The position numbers were made by a program, and so were the translations under genes. The notes beneath the pieces are model-generated. The model was given only the letters and a program-made list of their open reading frames with translations, ran no database searches and was not told where the DNA came from. 64,000 nt of DNA from Symsagittifera roscoffensis. Taxonomy: Eukaryota > Xenacoelomorpha > Acoela > Convolutidae. Where the stretch lies: NCBI RefSeq assembly GCF_963678635.1, contig NC_087066.1, forward strand, positions 46,473,129 through 46,537,128, written 5' to 3'. This document shows, in pieces, positions 10,740-22,923 of the stretch; within the stretch, counting starts at the first letter, position 1, and every line of letters starts with the position of its first letter.

Positions 10740-12392
10740 ATGGATCTAGAAAAGAATAATCAGTTGAAGTATAACTTCACAGGAGTTCTGGAGGCTGATC
10801 CGAGAGCTTGCTTCAATCGAGCGACCTGGAACCCGGCAGTAAACCTGCAGCAACCACCACTGGGGACATCACATCTGATACTGGGAGACAGCTCGGTCAG
10901 ATTGCTCTCAAACTTAAGGATCTCCTGGATCACCACGGTGATGGCTTTTGGAGGCGCGACGATAGCCCAGTTATTTCAGATGGTGGAGTTGATGAACCCA
11001 GGGAGAATCCCTAATGTAACGATCCTGGTTGGGACAAATAACATCTCGAGAAGCTCGGATGAGGAAGAAGCACTATGTGAGTCAATGATGGTGTGCTTGT
11101 TTACTACCCTCTGGCAGAAGTTCAACTGCGCGGTACTGACCGTTTGCACTCTGCCAATGAGCACGAGAATTTTGACTGCAACAGGGAGAAGGCACAACGA
11201 AAGAGTAATCAGGTGGAGCAACAGCCTGAGGAATCTTGCAAGTCGGAATGCCGGAAGGATGATCCTTATGGATATCGAACATGAGCTGAGGGCTATGGAT
11301 CAGGCCAGGCTGACCACTGACGGCATCCACTTTGATATCATAGAAGGACAGGCTTGGTTGAACAGAGTCTTCCAAGAGCGATTGGATGAATTGGAAGTAG
11401 AACTCTTTGACACGGGAGTGCTGAAGGAAGAGGGAGCATCAAACGAACCGACAGTTACCACCTTTGTGCCTCCTAACCTGGAAACACGCTTGGGAGCGGT
11501 CCCAGCCGTGACCATCTATAAGCCGCTAAGCTCCAGCGAACCCGGGCAGAGAACGGATGTACGAGATCGATTGCGAGAAGCTCCCATGAGAAGGACCAAT
11601 AATCCTAGACGAAGATTAGGGCCTGTCAACTCGACAGCGGAAACGACCAGCACCTCTAGATCGGATACGAGATCTGAGACAACGAGCACCAGTCGAGAAG
11701 AGCGATGTCCAAACAGGAGCTCTCTAATGTGGTCGAGGCCAACACCTTCTCCATGGCACGTATACAAGGATGACCTGATGAAACTGAGCCTTCAGACAGT
11801 GAGCTTCGCAGCGGATGTCATGAGGATGCTGAACGGAGCAAGGTTATCGGTCAGCGGATTGTACTCGATAACAGGAGTGGACTGGTTGATAGCGGCTGGC
11901 ATAAACTTCAGCTTTACAACTGCGTTGAGGTTTGCCGACCTAGAGGGACTGTCCTCTAATAACACAATGGGCCCAGTGAATGCAAGACCGTTACAAGACG
12001 TAAAACTGAATCACGATGAGGAAAATCGAGACGAGAGACCTGGAAGATTTCTGATAACGAGAACGCCGATTGGACAACATGTGAAGATGTTCAGGCAGCT
12101 GAAAACACCCCCAGCTCATGTGAAAAAAAGAGTATACCCAAAACAATTGAATCAGGAAGGTGATGTCCAAAGATACGGCGGGTTGAAAGCGATAAAGAAC
12201 GATGACACCATCTTTGCCGCGTACGACAAGGCAGAAATGAGGAAGGCCAAGAATATGATAGTAGCGAATTCAGACTTCGTACACACTTCCAAGTCTCCGT
12301 TTTGGCCGGATGTTATAATGTTGGCAGCGGTCGATCTGGATCTAATGCAATCCGTGTCAATGGCGATTGGGTACAAAGACAGACAGAGATGA
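10740..12392 (+). pseudogene. ORF2 of element L, SGNH/GDSL hydrolase-like domain
   Basis: This piece shows the block order of SGNH esterases. LILGDSSVRLL near 10878-10905 (block I, nucleophile Ser) comes first. ILVGTNNISR near 11022-11051 sits where block III GxND belongs; here the Asp-side residue is changed, whereas R has GTND. TTDGIHFD near 11313-11335 is block V DxxH. The domain covers about residues 35-215 of this piece. A Ser/Thr/Arg-rich linker (TSTSRSDTRSETTSTSREE) and a second globular stretch follow. Esterase domains are known in some CR1-type non-LTR elements; in an LTR element's env position this is unusual. The frame breaks near 12350-12392. Confidence 0.72.
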
Positions 12393-13246
12393 ACCCAATC
12401 ACAATTGTGTTTGCTGGCATCAATGACCATTTACATAGTAGGGGTTTTCTGAGCAGACTCAGAGAGCCTGCGACAGCCGAAGCCGCTGTATGGTCAGCGA
12501 TAAGAGATATACTCGAGTCAATGGGTGAAGTACTGGATACCCTGAAAGAAGGTTCCTTCTCCAAAATGACAACGAGAGCCGTGTTCGCGCTGTCTCCGGG
12601 GTATGCACGTCTCCCGGATGGACTAAAATTCGTGTATGCGGTTGTGGCTTTGCTCCCGGAAGGAAAATATGATGTAATCATATCGGCCCCAAATCGCGAG
12701 GTAGAGATGGAGAATCTGAGACCACTCAGGGCCTAACTACCGTCGGTGTGGTCGGATATCTCAAACGCAATGAGAGGATTCAAGGACCACTCACTACACA
12801 TGCTGGTGTTGGACGAGGTGCTGGGCTTGGAATTGTCCAAATTCAGTCGACAGCTCAAGTTGAAGCCAGGAATAGATGATGACCATCGAGTAATTGTGGC
12901 GATGTCGAATGACTTATGGTTCCGAGGATTGGCCAAAAAGGAGGAAGGAGAGAGAAGAAACAACTCCAAGGATACCAGAGCTCACTTGGCGGATACCAGA
13001 GCTCACTTGGAGGCGATGGTTTTGAGAGCCAAGCCAGACGTTAACCAGTGGCTACACCTAACTCCTCGAGTAGCGGCATTGGGTGCAGATGCTTTTCAGC
13101 AAGGCCCAGTGATGATCAGGAAGATCCATGCCTACCTTGTGGAGGAGGTGAACCTGGCCGAAAATACCGAAGAGAAGGCAGCCGAGTTTGTAAACAGAGT
13201 GTGCCAAGTTGCCCTGAAAATTTTCTGGACTCAGAAGGTGAAGTGA
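12302..13246 (+). pseudogene. ORF2 of element L, second GIND-containing module
   Basis: Two pieces (12302-12736 and 12746-13246) encode NPITIVFAGINDHLHSRG near 12392-12446. Its strand-plus-GxND pattern repeats that of the preceding SGNH domain. Upstream, WPDVIMLAAVDLDLMQS occupies the position where a block I strand would lie, but there is no GDS. The remainder is helical (VLDEVLGLELSKFSRQLKL; LTPRVAALGADAFQQGP). A duplicated ACCAGAGCTCACTTGG unit at 12975-13014 adds a short local repeat absent from R. The frame changes at about 12736 and 13246. Confidence 0.6.
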
Positions 13247-13373
13247 GAAGAAGGCTTTGAACGGACTGATAGCATGCTGGAAGGGCTGAGAGCCGCATGG
13301 ACCGCGTCTTTCTTGGCAAAAGTCTACCCAAAACTCTCTCGATACTTGATAAAAAGAATTCCTCCAAGCAGTA

Positions 13374-14560
13374 GTGGAAGTATCAATAGTTGAACTACTA
13401 GCCTTGTTCTTGACGTTTGGAGCAGAACACATCGTGAAAAGACCGGTAGTACTGCTCACCGAAGGAGTTCAGAACTTGCGGTTAGATGGACTTCTAACAT
13501 TGATTGCAATAACACATGGAAACTTGGGAGGACTGATGAACCTGACACGTTACCGAGAGCAGATGAGAGAGAATGTGAGGAGATCTGATGTGAAGAAAGC
13601 CACTGATTCGTGGAATAGGATAGGAGATCTGAGACATACTCTTATCCAGTACCTCCTACATCAGAATCGCTTTGGAACAGGAGAGGATGAGACGATTGAG
13701 AGGGAGGAAGACGTCAGACAACATGTCGGGGGCATGTCCCTACTAACTGATCTAAGCTTAGCTATGAGGACCGATCCGTTAGCGTTGATCAGAGGAGCCA
13801 CGGAGTTTGTGACAGTGATCTATGGACCTACAGTCACGTTTGCGTTCCCTGTTATTAGGGTGGAAGCGTACAGGAGGTCGGTGCTGCACCTGAAACTCAT
13901 ATCAGCAGTGGACGGAAGTGTGCTAAACTGGTGTGAGCAGCATGTTTTGCGAGAACTCATGAGCGAAGATCTGTTGTTTGGAAAGATAGCAGAGCCAGAA
14001 ATGACGGTCGTCAACTTTGACGATCACTTCCGTGATCGTATGGGAGAAGTAGATAGAGGGCATATTGAGGTATTTCCAAAGCTCTGGAATCTAAGGCCCT
14101 ACGAAAAGACAAATGGTGAGATCTCCAGGATTCCTCGTCTCACTGCGGCATAACACAAGGTGAGAGAAGAGACGAAAGACTGGGGTGATTACGAGAAATT
14201 GCCAGAGGAAATCCCTGAAATCCCTCTGATAAGAAGGATGTGGCTCGGAGCAGGTCCGTAGTACAGACTCCTAGATTGAGAGCGTTTGAGACCAATGAAA
14301 GGAGGGTAGCCAAATTCTCGGAAACGATGGGTCCGTGTTTTGTGGGGAGAAATGCCGCAGTGATACAGTACACGCGATTTGCTTTCACGGATCAGGCGAC
14401 GAGAAGGCGAATAAGTAATGCCGCGACTCCGAAGCCTAGAGCGTTTGACACGGAATGGGCAGAACTGAATTTGGCGCCAATGAGGATGAGAGGCAGAGCC
14501 GAATTACCTGAGGCCTCCCTGATTTTGACCAATGTGAAACAGGAGTTAACAGTGGGATGA
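13374..14560 (+). pseudogene. ORF2 of element L, central region
   Basis: The pieces 13374-14153 and 14240-14560 encode a mostly helical stretch (LRLDGLLTLIAITHGNLGGL; RHTLIQYLLHQNRFGTGED; LLTDLSLAMRTDPLALI) followed by YFVGRNAAV-like sequence and an arginine-rich part. It is collinear with R 27,9xx-30,048. I recognise no family. No signal peptide, transmembrane segment, furin-type site or fusion peptide is visible, which argues against an envelope protein although the gene lies in the env position. Confidence 0.65.
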
Positions 14561-14728
14561 ACTTTGCAGACGAGAACCTTTCTGGCACCCTTCGGCTATG
14601 AGTAAACCAAAGTGGTCCATGGAGAGGAGGAAGATAAATCTGCTGGCAGACTAATCATACCGAAAAGGTGCCAATATTGAAAGGCAAGGACCCTCAAGTT
14701 CTAGAGATACGTCAGGGGGAGATGATGG

Positions 14729-17700
14729 GCAGGGAGGAAGCCGTCGATCGGAGGAGCCTATCCAAGAGGATCCCGATCAAGCAGAGAAGGAGGACGATAA
14801 AAGCATCGACAGGAGGAATGTCCAGCCTGGATTTCAATTTATTCAGTGACTTTGAAAACATCACAGACGCGTTGGAAACGACTGAACCAGGAAACGAAGG
14901 TACTTCGACACTGGAGCCTCCGTCAGTTTTTGCGGAATTGAAACGGAATTGAGTCTTTGGGCAATTCTAAAGATAATGAACAAAGACTCCTCATAGAATC
15001 ACCAAGGAGAAGAAGGATAGAAGGCGCTGCCAGAGTACCCTTATTGGAAATATTAGCCAAAGAAGAGTGGGAGGTACATCACCGAGACCATGAAAATAGG
15101 ACGGGATGTAGATTGGACAGAGTGGCCTTCATGAAAGAAGTTTGGACAGTAGTTCGGAGCTGCGGAACCCAGTCCATTTTGAAAATAGGTCTCAACCGAC
15201 CACTGATGCGGGAAGTCCTTGACAAACTCGACGAGTGTGAAGGGAGATTGAGTGAGTTGTTGATCGACTCAGCCACTGACGAAAGTGAAGCAAACTTTCC
15301 TATCAAGATGACACCGCAAAAGGATAAAGGAGAAGTTGTATATCTGTCGAGAACTAGGAAAGGAACGATGCAATCGAAATTGGTGATTGATTTTATCAAT
15401 GAGATGAAGATGAAACTAGGCAGCAAAGTGATACCGAGGAGAGCGGGAAAGACGAAGGTGGATTCGGAAATATCGATAAAAGCTGTCAACTTGGCGAAAA
15501 GGAAACGAGTCGGAGAAGTCATAGATTTGGGGCAAGGTGATGATCGATTGCCTGGCACAGACAGGTTGTTGACGGATGTAGCAATGGTGCCGCCCATTCT
15601 CATGGCGGGCATAAAATCAACGGGTTATAAATCCAAACGGAGTGACCGCACTCTGACTGGAGCAACGTTAGAAATGGAAATACTCAGCCAATGTGGAGAG
15701 AGTACCATGAAAGACTTTAAACCGTCTCCCATGAACCACGGAAAGGGAAGTGTCGTAGGACAACTGGTCTCAGTGGAATATAACCGACTGACACTGTCGG
15801 AGACTGTATCAAAGATGAACCCGCCGGTGGATACAGGGAGATGTTGGGGTATAGAAACTCGGCCAGAGGACACTTAATGGCTCTGGAAGAGAAGAGTGCA
15901 ATGGAAGGTTATCTGGAGACAATGATGCAAGGCACCACCCTCAAGCAGAAAGCATATGGGACTCTAGCGTCGTCTGAGATGCAGGCAGAAACGATCGAGC
16001 AATTTGTGAGCCTTCCATGGAAAGCTGTAGTGTTACGGTACTTTGAAGAAGAGATGAGGACTACGCCGAGGATACACGCTCTGATAGCAGTACCCTACGT
16101 GAGGACTGAATTACAACTGAGTTTCGCCTGGTGCATGATCGGACTGACTCGCGAGGATTATGATTCAGAAGAAAGGAAGAGATTGAAAGAAGAAAAGGTC
16201 TTCCTGATGACGAGCATGAGGGATCTGATAATCCAAGAGGGATGGGCAGTGGCGTGCGCGAAGCGGAGAGACGCTCTCTGTTTCATCCGATTCATATAAA
16301 GCAAATTTCAGTGCCAGCATTGAATACTTGTGCTAGGATGCTGATAGATGGTGATGAACAAGCGAAAGCCTTACTCTTGCTAGCACTGCTGGATATGCAT
16401 CAGAGCAAGCCGATGAGGGTGAACATGAAAGAACCCGAGGAGCTAGAACCCATGTGGAAAATAGACGAAGGAGATTCTCGAACAAAGAACCGAGGCTCAC
16501 TAATGAATCCAATGAATACTGTGGACCGATCAGAAAAAAGTCATACAGTTACGTTTCCGGAGTCATAGGGATAGCGTACAACCCGTTTCTCAGTGAAGAC
16601 ATAAGCGATTACTTCTTTGATTACGAGCAAGCAGTGTTGCTGAGGTTCTGGACGTCGAGAATTGCAACGATTAGAAGTGCTGCTAATCCGCAGACCAAGC
16701 TGGGACTAGTCTTAGAAGAAAAGGTAGATGCACCTTCCGTGCCAGAATCCGACAAACGAGTGGAGTTTGGATTGGGATTCTCAAATGAATTACTGAGAAC
16801 GAGCTTGATGGTAGTGTGGGAACTGATGAGATCATCGTGATGTCCTAGTCCCAATGCTGATTCAATACTTTTTGCAACACAAGATGTGCAGAGGGAACTA
16901 AATGCGGACTGTAACCTGCGTGATCTTAGTATCATATACATTGTGATGACAACAGCCTCTAAGAGGAATGGGGAAAACGAAGTGGAGTTGCCTGGCTGGG
17001 GACCAGAAGACTGGATTAAACCTGGTAGCTGTTTGGCAGAAGTCTGTGGACTAGAAGGTCACGTTTGTCGAAGGCTAGATTGCGTGAAAACCCTGGAGAA
17101 ACAACACAAACAGTTGACAATATTGTTTGGGAGTATTGTGATGAAAGCGAAGACGGAAACGGAATTGACCGCAAATTGCCATGGAGGAACCGAGGTGAAT
17201 CTAGTGACTGCACTAGGATTCTACAGCATGTTTGGTTCTTTACAGTCACTATTGATTCTAGAACAGAAACATGAGATGGTCACGGACATCAGTGTAGAAG
17301 TGTTCCCAGGAGTTTTGCAGACTGAGCAAAAGCACATAGGAAAATGGAGAGAAGCGATTGAGGCGGAAATGAACATCAAGCACAGTGAAACTTTTCGCAG
17401 ACCATTGGGAACGCGATACTTGGTGGGATCGACATTAGCTCCAATGTGCAAGAGCAGATACCCAGTGCATTTTGTAGCTGTGGATGTAAAACGTACGAGA
17501 ACGATCGTGGATCAAGCCTTCTCAGTGCCAAAGTGTGTGAGACTAGCGAGAATGTCAGAGAAAACTTATGAGTTACTGTGCAAAATTTTCTCAGCAATTC
17601 CAGAGATAACTAAGAAGGAGTTTGAATCAATACTGGGAAAGAAGTTCATGGGATACGTCAGTGGGAACTTCAGTGACTTTGAAAGACAAAAACAGAGAGG

Positions 17701-18532
17701 ATCAACCGTTACGGATTACAATACAGTAGATGAGAATGATGAAAACACCGAGTGATGATGGAAGTGGAACCACTACTGGAAGCTTCGGGAAAGCGTAAAT
17801 GGAGGAGCATCATGTTAACACAGGATTAGTTTCCCTGCCATTGCTTGCTGCAATCATGGTGGTATCCCGGGCGTAGTAATCTGGTGTTGATCTGGGACTC
17901 TGGAGAGCTGCTCTCCATGGATTTACCAGACTCATCACGGCCCATAACGATAGTGATAGTGGGAGTTATGATGGCGATACGATGGCTGGAAGCTCATGTG
18001 GAGGAGTACAACAGACAGGAGGCACCAACGCGAGAACAATTGCAGAAATTGGATTGTCTAAAAGATTTAGATCTTTTTGAGACAACGTGCGAGATTCTGA
18101 AAATTCGGATGGAAGTGAAAAAGGTATGGGCAAGGAGACGACTGATGCCAAGGTTTAAAGCCAACATGACTGCATGGTTGTACGAGTATGCCAAGAAGCA
18201 TATGTCGAAGCACGGCAGAGTGTATAGTGTGTATCAGCTGGAAATTGGGGCAGGAGCTTTCAAGCGAGCTTTCGTGACTCATCGGAATGCAGTGACCACC
18301 GCGGTAAAGAGAATTTCCAGGACAAGTGAACGTGATGGAAGGGAGAAAGAAGAGATGTTGAAGGAAGATTTGGAGAGAAACGTCACGTTGTGCCTTCACA
18401 CTAGCTTCTGCAGAAACAGAGAATCTAACGTGGATCCCCTAACTTATTGTAAACAAAGGGTAGAAGAGCAGAAGTGTTGGAGGACTGCTTCCAACAGCGT
18501 CAGCAGCGTCAGAATAGCTAACGATGTGTTGC
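14729..18532 (+). pseudogene. ORF2 of element L, C-terminal region, first tandem copy
   Basis: This is the first of two nearly identical units of 3.8 kb (pair: 18533-22303). Coding pieces are 14668-14952 (start before the unit), 14957-15877, 15841-16299, 16242-16568, 16454-16840, 16886-17755 and 17845-18532. They encode a helical protein with EEWEVHHRDHENRTGCRLD, a region from LPGWGPEDWIKPGSCLAEVC to YLVGSTLAPMCKSRYPVHF, and LVLIWDSGELLSMDL then RPITIVIVGVMMAI near 17880-17980. The last pair resembles the strand order of the SGNH modules without a GxND motif. The family is unknown. Frame breaks are shared by both tandem copies, so they predate the duplication. Confidence 0.75.
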
Positions 18533-21500
18533 AGGGAGGAAGCCGTCGATCGGAGGAGCCTATCCAAGAGGATCCCGATCAAGCAGAGAAGGAGGACGAT
18601 AAAAGCATCGACAGGAGGAATGTCCAGCCTGGATTTCAATTTATTCAGTGACTTTGAAAACATCACAGACGCGTTGGAAACGGCTGAACCAGGAAACGAA
18701 GGTACTTCGACACTGGAGCCTCCGTCAGTTTTTGCGGAATTGAAACGGAATTGAGTCTTTGGGCAATTCTAAAGATAATGAACAAAGACTCCTCATAGAA
18801 TCACCAAGGAGAAGAAGGATAGAAGGCGCTGCCAGAGTACCCTTATTGGAAATATTAGCCAAAGAAGAGTGGGAGGTACATCACCGAGACCATGAAAATA
18901 GGACGGGATGTAGATTGGACAGAGTGGCCTTCATGAAAGAAGTTTGGACAGTAGTTCGGAGCTGCGGAACCCAGTCCATTTTGAAAGTAGGTCTCAACCG
19001 ACCACTGATGCGGGAAGTCCTTGACAAACTCGACGAGTGTGAAGGGAGATTGAGTGAGTTGTTGATCGACTCAGCCACTGACGAAAGTGAAGCAAACTTT
19101 CCTATCAAGATGACACCGCAAAAGGATAAAGGAGAAGTTGTATATCTGCCGAGAACTAGGAAAGGAACGATGCAATCGAAATTGGTGATTGATTTTATCA
19201 ATGAGATGAAGATGAAACTAGGCAGCAAAGTGATACCGAGGAGAGCGGGAAAGACGAAGGTGGATTCGGAAATATCGATAAAAGCTGTCAACTTGGCGAA
19301 AAGGAAACGAGTCGGAGAAGTCATAGATTTGGGGCAAGGTGATGATCGATTGCCTGGCACAGACAGGTTGTTGACGGATGTAGCAATGGTGCCGCCCATT
19401 CTCATGGCGGGCATAAAATCAACGGGTTATAAATCCAAACGGAGTGACCGCACTCTGACTGGAGCAACGTTAGAAATGGAAATACTCAGCCAATGTGGAG
19501 AGAGTACCATGAAAGACTTTAAACCGTCTCCCATGAACCACGGAAAGGGAAGTGTCGTAGGACAACTGGTCTCAGTGGAATATAACCGACTGACACTGTC
19601 GGAGACTGTATCAAAGATGAACCCGCCGGTGGATACAGGGAGATGTTGGGGTATAGAAACTCGGCCAGAGGACACTTAATGGCTCTGGAAGAGAAGAGTG
19701 CAATGGAAGGTTATCTGGAGACAATGATGCAAGGCACCACCCTCAAGCAGAAAGCATATGGGACTCTAGCGTCGTCTGAGATGCAGGCAGAAACGATCGA
19801 GCAATTTGTGAGCCTTCCATGGAAAGCTGTAGTGTTACGGTACTTTGAAGAAGAGATGAGGACTACGCCGAGGATACACGCTCTGATAGCAGTACCCTAC
19901 GTGAGGACTGAATTACAACTGAGTTTCGCCTGGTGCATGATCGGACTGACTCGCGAGGATTATGATTCAGAAGAAAGGAAGAGATTGAAAGAAGAAAAGG
20001 TCTTCCTGATGACGAGCATGAGGGATCTGATAATCCAAGAGGGATGGGCAGTGGCGTGCGCGAAGCGGAGAGACGCTCTCTGTTTCATCCGATTCATATA
20101 AAGCAAATTTCAGTGCCAGCATTGAATACTTGTGCTAGGATGCTGATAGATGGTGATGAACAAGCGAAAGCCTTACTCTTGCTAGCACTGCTGGATATGC
20201 ATCAGAGCAAGCCGATGAGGGTGAACATGAAAGAACCCGAGGAGCTAGAACCCATGTGGAAAATAGACGAAGGAGATTCTCGAACAAAGAACCGAGGCTC
20301 ACTAATGAATCCAATGAATACTGTGGACCGATCAGAAAAAAGTCATACAGTTACGTTTCCGGAGTCATAGGGATAGCGTACAACCCGTTTCTCAGTGAAG
20401 ACATAAGCGATTACTTCTTTGATTACGAGCAAGCAGTGTTGCTGAGGTTCTGGACTAGACTTAGACCAAGCTGGGACTAGTCTTAGAAGAAAAGGTAGCT
20501 GCACCTTCCGTGCCAGAATCCGACAAACGAGTGGAGTTTGGATTGGGATTCTCAAATGAATTACTGAGAACGAGCTTGATGGTAGTGTGGGAACTGATGA
20601 GATCATCGTGATGTCCTAGTCCCAATGCTGATTCAATACTTTTTGCAACACAAGATGTGCAGAGGGAACTAAATGCGGACTGTAACCTGCGTGATCTTAG
20701 TATCATATACATTGTGATGACAACAGCCTCTAAGAGGAACGGGGAAAACGAAGTGGAGTTGCCTGGCTGGGGACCAGAAGACTGGATTAAACCTGGTAAC
20801 TGTTTGGCAGAAGTCTGTGGACTAGAAGGTCACGTTTGTCGAAGGCTAGATTGCGTGAAAACCCTGGAGAAACAACACAAACAGTTGACAATATTGTTTG
20901 GGAGTATTGTGATGAAAGCGAAGACGGAAACGGAATTGACCGCAAATTGCCATGGAGGAACCGAGGTGAATCTAGTGACTGCACTAGGATTCTACAGCAT
21001 GTTTGGTTCTTTACAGTCACTATTGATTCTAGAACAGAAACATGAGATGGTCACGGACATCAGTGTAGAAGTGTTCCCAGGAGTTTTGCAGACTGAGCAA
21101 AAGCACATAGGAAAATGGAGAGAAGCGATTGAGGCGGAAATGAACATCAAGCACAGTGAAACTTTTCGCAGACCATTGGGAACGCGATACTTGGTGGGAT
21201 CGACATTAGCTCCAATGTGCAAGAGCAGATACCCAGTGCATTTTGTAGCTGTTGATGTAAAAAGTACGAGAACGATCGTGGATCAAGCCTTCTCAGTGCC
21301 AAAGTGTGTGAGACTAGCGAGAATGTCAGAGAAAACTTATGAGTTACTGTGCAAAATGTTCTCAGCAATTCCAGAGATAACTAAGAAGGAGTTTGAATCA
21401 ATACTGGGAAAGAAGTTCATGGGATACGTCAGTGGGAACTTCAGTGACTTTGAAAGACAAAAACAGAGAGGATCAACCGTTACGGATTACAATACAGTAG

Positions 21501-22329
21501 ATGAGAATGATGAAAACACCGAGTGATGATGGAAGTGGAACCACTACTGGAAGCTTCGGGAAAGCGTAAATGGAGGAGCATCATGTTAACACAGGATTAG
21601 TTTCCCTGCCATTGCTTGCTGCAATCATGGTGGTATCCCGGGCGTAGTAATCTGGTGTTGATCTGGGACTCTGGAGAGCTGCTCTCCATGGATTTACCAG
21701 ACTCATCACGGCCCATAACGATAGTGATAGTGGGAGTTATGATGGCGATACGATGGCTGGAAGCTCATGTGGAGGAGTACAACAGACAGGAGGCACCAAC
21801 GCGAGAACAATTGCAGAAATTGGATTGTCTAAAAGATTTAGATCTTTTTGAGACAACGTGCGAGATTCTGAAAATTCGGATGGAAGTGAAAAAGGTATGG
21901 GCAAGGAGACGACTGATGCCAAGGTTTAAAGCCAACATGACTGCATGGTTGTACGAGTATGCCAAGAAGCATATGTCGAAGCACGGCAGAGTGTATAGTG
22001 TGTATCAGCTGGAAATTGGGGCAGGAGCTTTCAAGCGAGCTTTCGTGACTCATCGGAATGCAGTGACCACCGCGGTAAAGAGAATTTCCAGGACAAGTGA
22101 ACGTGATGGAAGGGAGAAAGAAGAGATGTTGAAGGAAGATTTGGAGAGAAACGTCACGTTGTGCCTTCACACTAGCTTCTGCAGAAACAGAGAATCTAAC
22201 GTGGATCCCCTAACTTATTGTAAACAAAGGGTAGAAGAGCAGAAGTGTTGGAGGACTGCTTCCAACAGCGTCAGCAGCGTCAGAATAGCTAACGATGTGT
22301 TGCAAGACACAGAAACAGAAAGTGCATAG
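18533..22329 (+). pseudogene. ORF2 of element L, C-terminal region, second tandem copy and true C-terminus
   Basis: This unit repeats 14731-18532 almost base for base. Pieces are 18524-18754, 18759-19679, 19643-20101, 20044-20370, 20657-21526 and 21616-22329. It differs by scattered substitutions (for example I to V and S to P in the 306-residue piece) and by a net loss of 31 bases at about 20454-20470, where the first copy has extra sequence at 16652-16690. Only this copy reads into the original C-terminus (DVLQDTETESA, stop near 22329), which R shares at 24654. The first copy ends exactly where the unit restarts. Confidence 0.85.
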
Positions 22330-22923
22330 TCAATGTCGCAGGAAGAGGAGATGGAGCATTGACAAATGGCCGGAAAGCAAGATGCAAAAAGAAAGAAAGT
22401 TAGAAGAATTTAGAAGTGTTAGAACTTCTAAGCAACGAAAAAAAAGAGGAAACAAAGAAGTGCCGAAAGAGAAGAAGTTATAACTCAGAAATATTTTATG
22501 TGTATGACAACAACAAACTCAAATGAGGAACTAAGCAAACAAGTTGTAATCGAAAATTGAAAGAAAACATTTAGTTAGGTTTTGAGCATTAAAGAATTTG
22601 TTGCATTTATAAATTTGTATTTTGATTTTAGTTAGTGGCTTTAGAGACACTTACTATTTAGTTAGAAAGGCTTGAGTAAAGAGTATATTTAAATATTCCA
22701 GCCTGCATGGTTGTTTTATATCAACTAGGACAACTGATCACTTTGTGGTGACATGAAAGACTTGGATAATCTCTTGAAGAAGGAGATTGCTCCATTATTC
22801 TTTCTAACCACAGAACCTTAATTTTAATATTCAGGACATTAACAACCAAGATTTCCGAAGGGAAGAAGCATAGTAGGATAATTTTAGCTTGTTAGTTGAC
22901 AGGACTGTCCTGCATAATAACAC
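22330..22923 (+). other. 3' noncoding region of element L up to the nested insertion
   Basis: This AT-rich sequence is collinear with R 24113-24653 read on the minus strand, so it is the element's 3' untranslated part. Near its end, at 22898-22913, a near-perfect palindrome GCAGGACTGTCCTGC (shared with R at 24119-24133) could fold as a hairpin. Element R begins at 22924. The matching continuation of L is found at 47548. Confidence 0.75.

Larger units (their letters stand above)
1..22923 (+). mobile_element. Giant Ty3/gypsy-like LTR retroelement L (outer copy, 5' end outside window)
   Basis: The plus-strand order is gag, protease, RT, RNase H, integrase, macro-like domain, then a second long frame (ORF2) and 3' noncoding sequence. 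Every part has a diverged counterpart on the minus strand between 24113 and 43801 (element R). L is interrupted at 22923 by R. Its last part resumes at 47548, where 308 bases of 3' noncoding sequence lead into an LTR at 47856-48744. The 5' LTR, leader and the first roughly 310 Gag residues lie before position 1. L carries two secondary rearrangements, at 3762-5876 and 14729-22303. All frames are broken, so it is a decayed copy. The family call rests on domain order and visible motifs. Confidence 0.9.

Noticed and set aside
15079-15612. 177-codon minus-strand frame, duplicated at 18881-19414
   Set aside because: It is the antisense shadow of ORF2 and is duplicated only because the ORF2 segment is.
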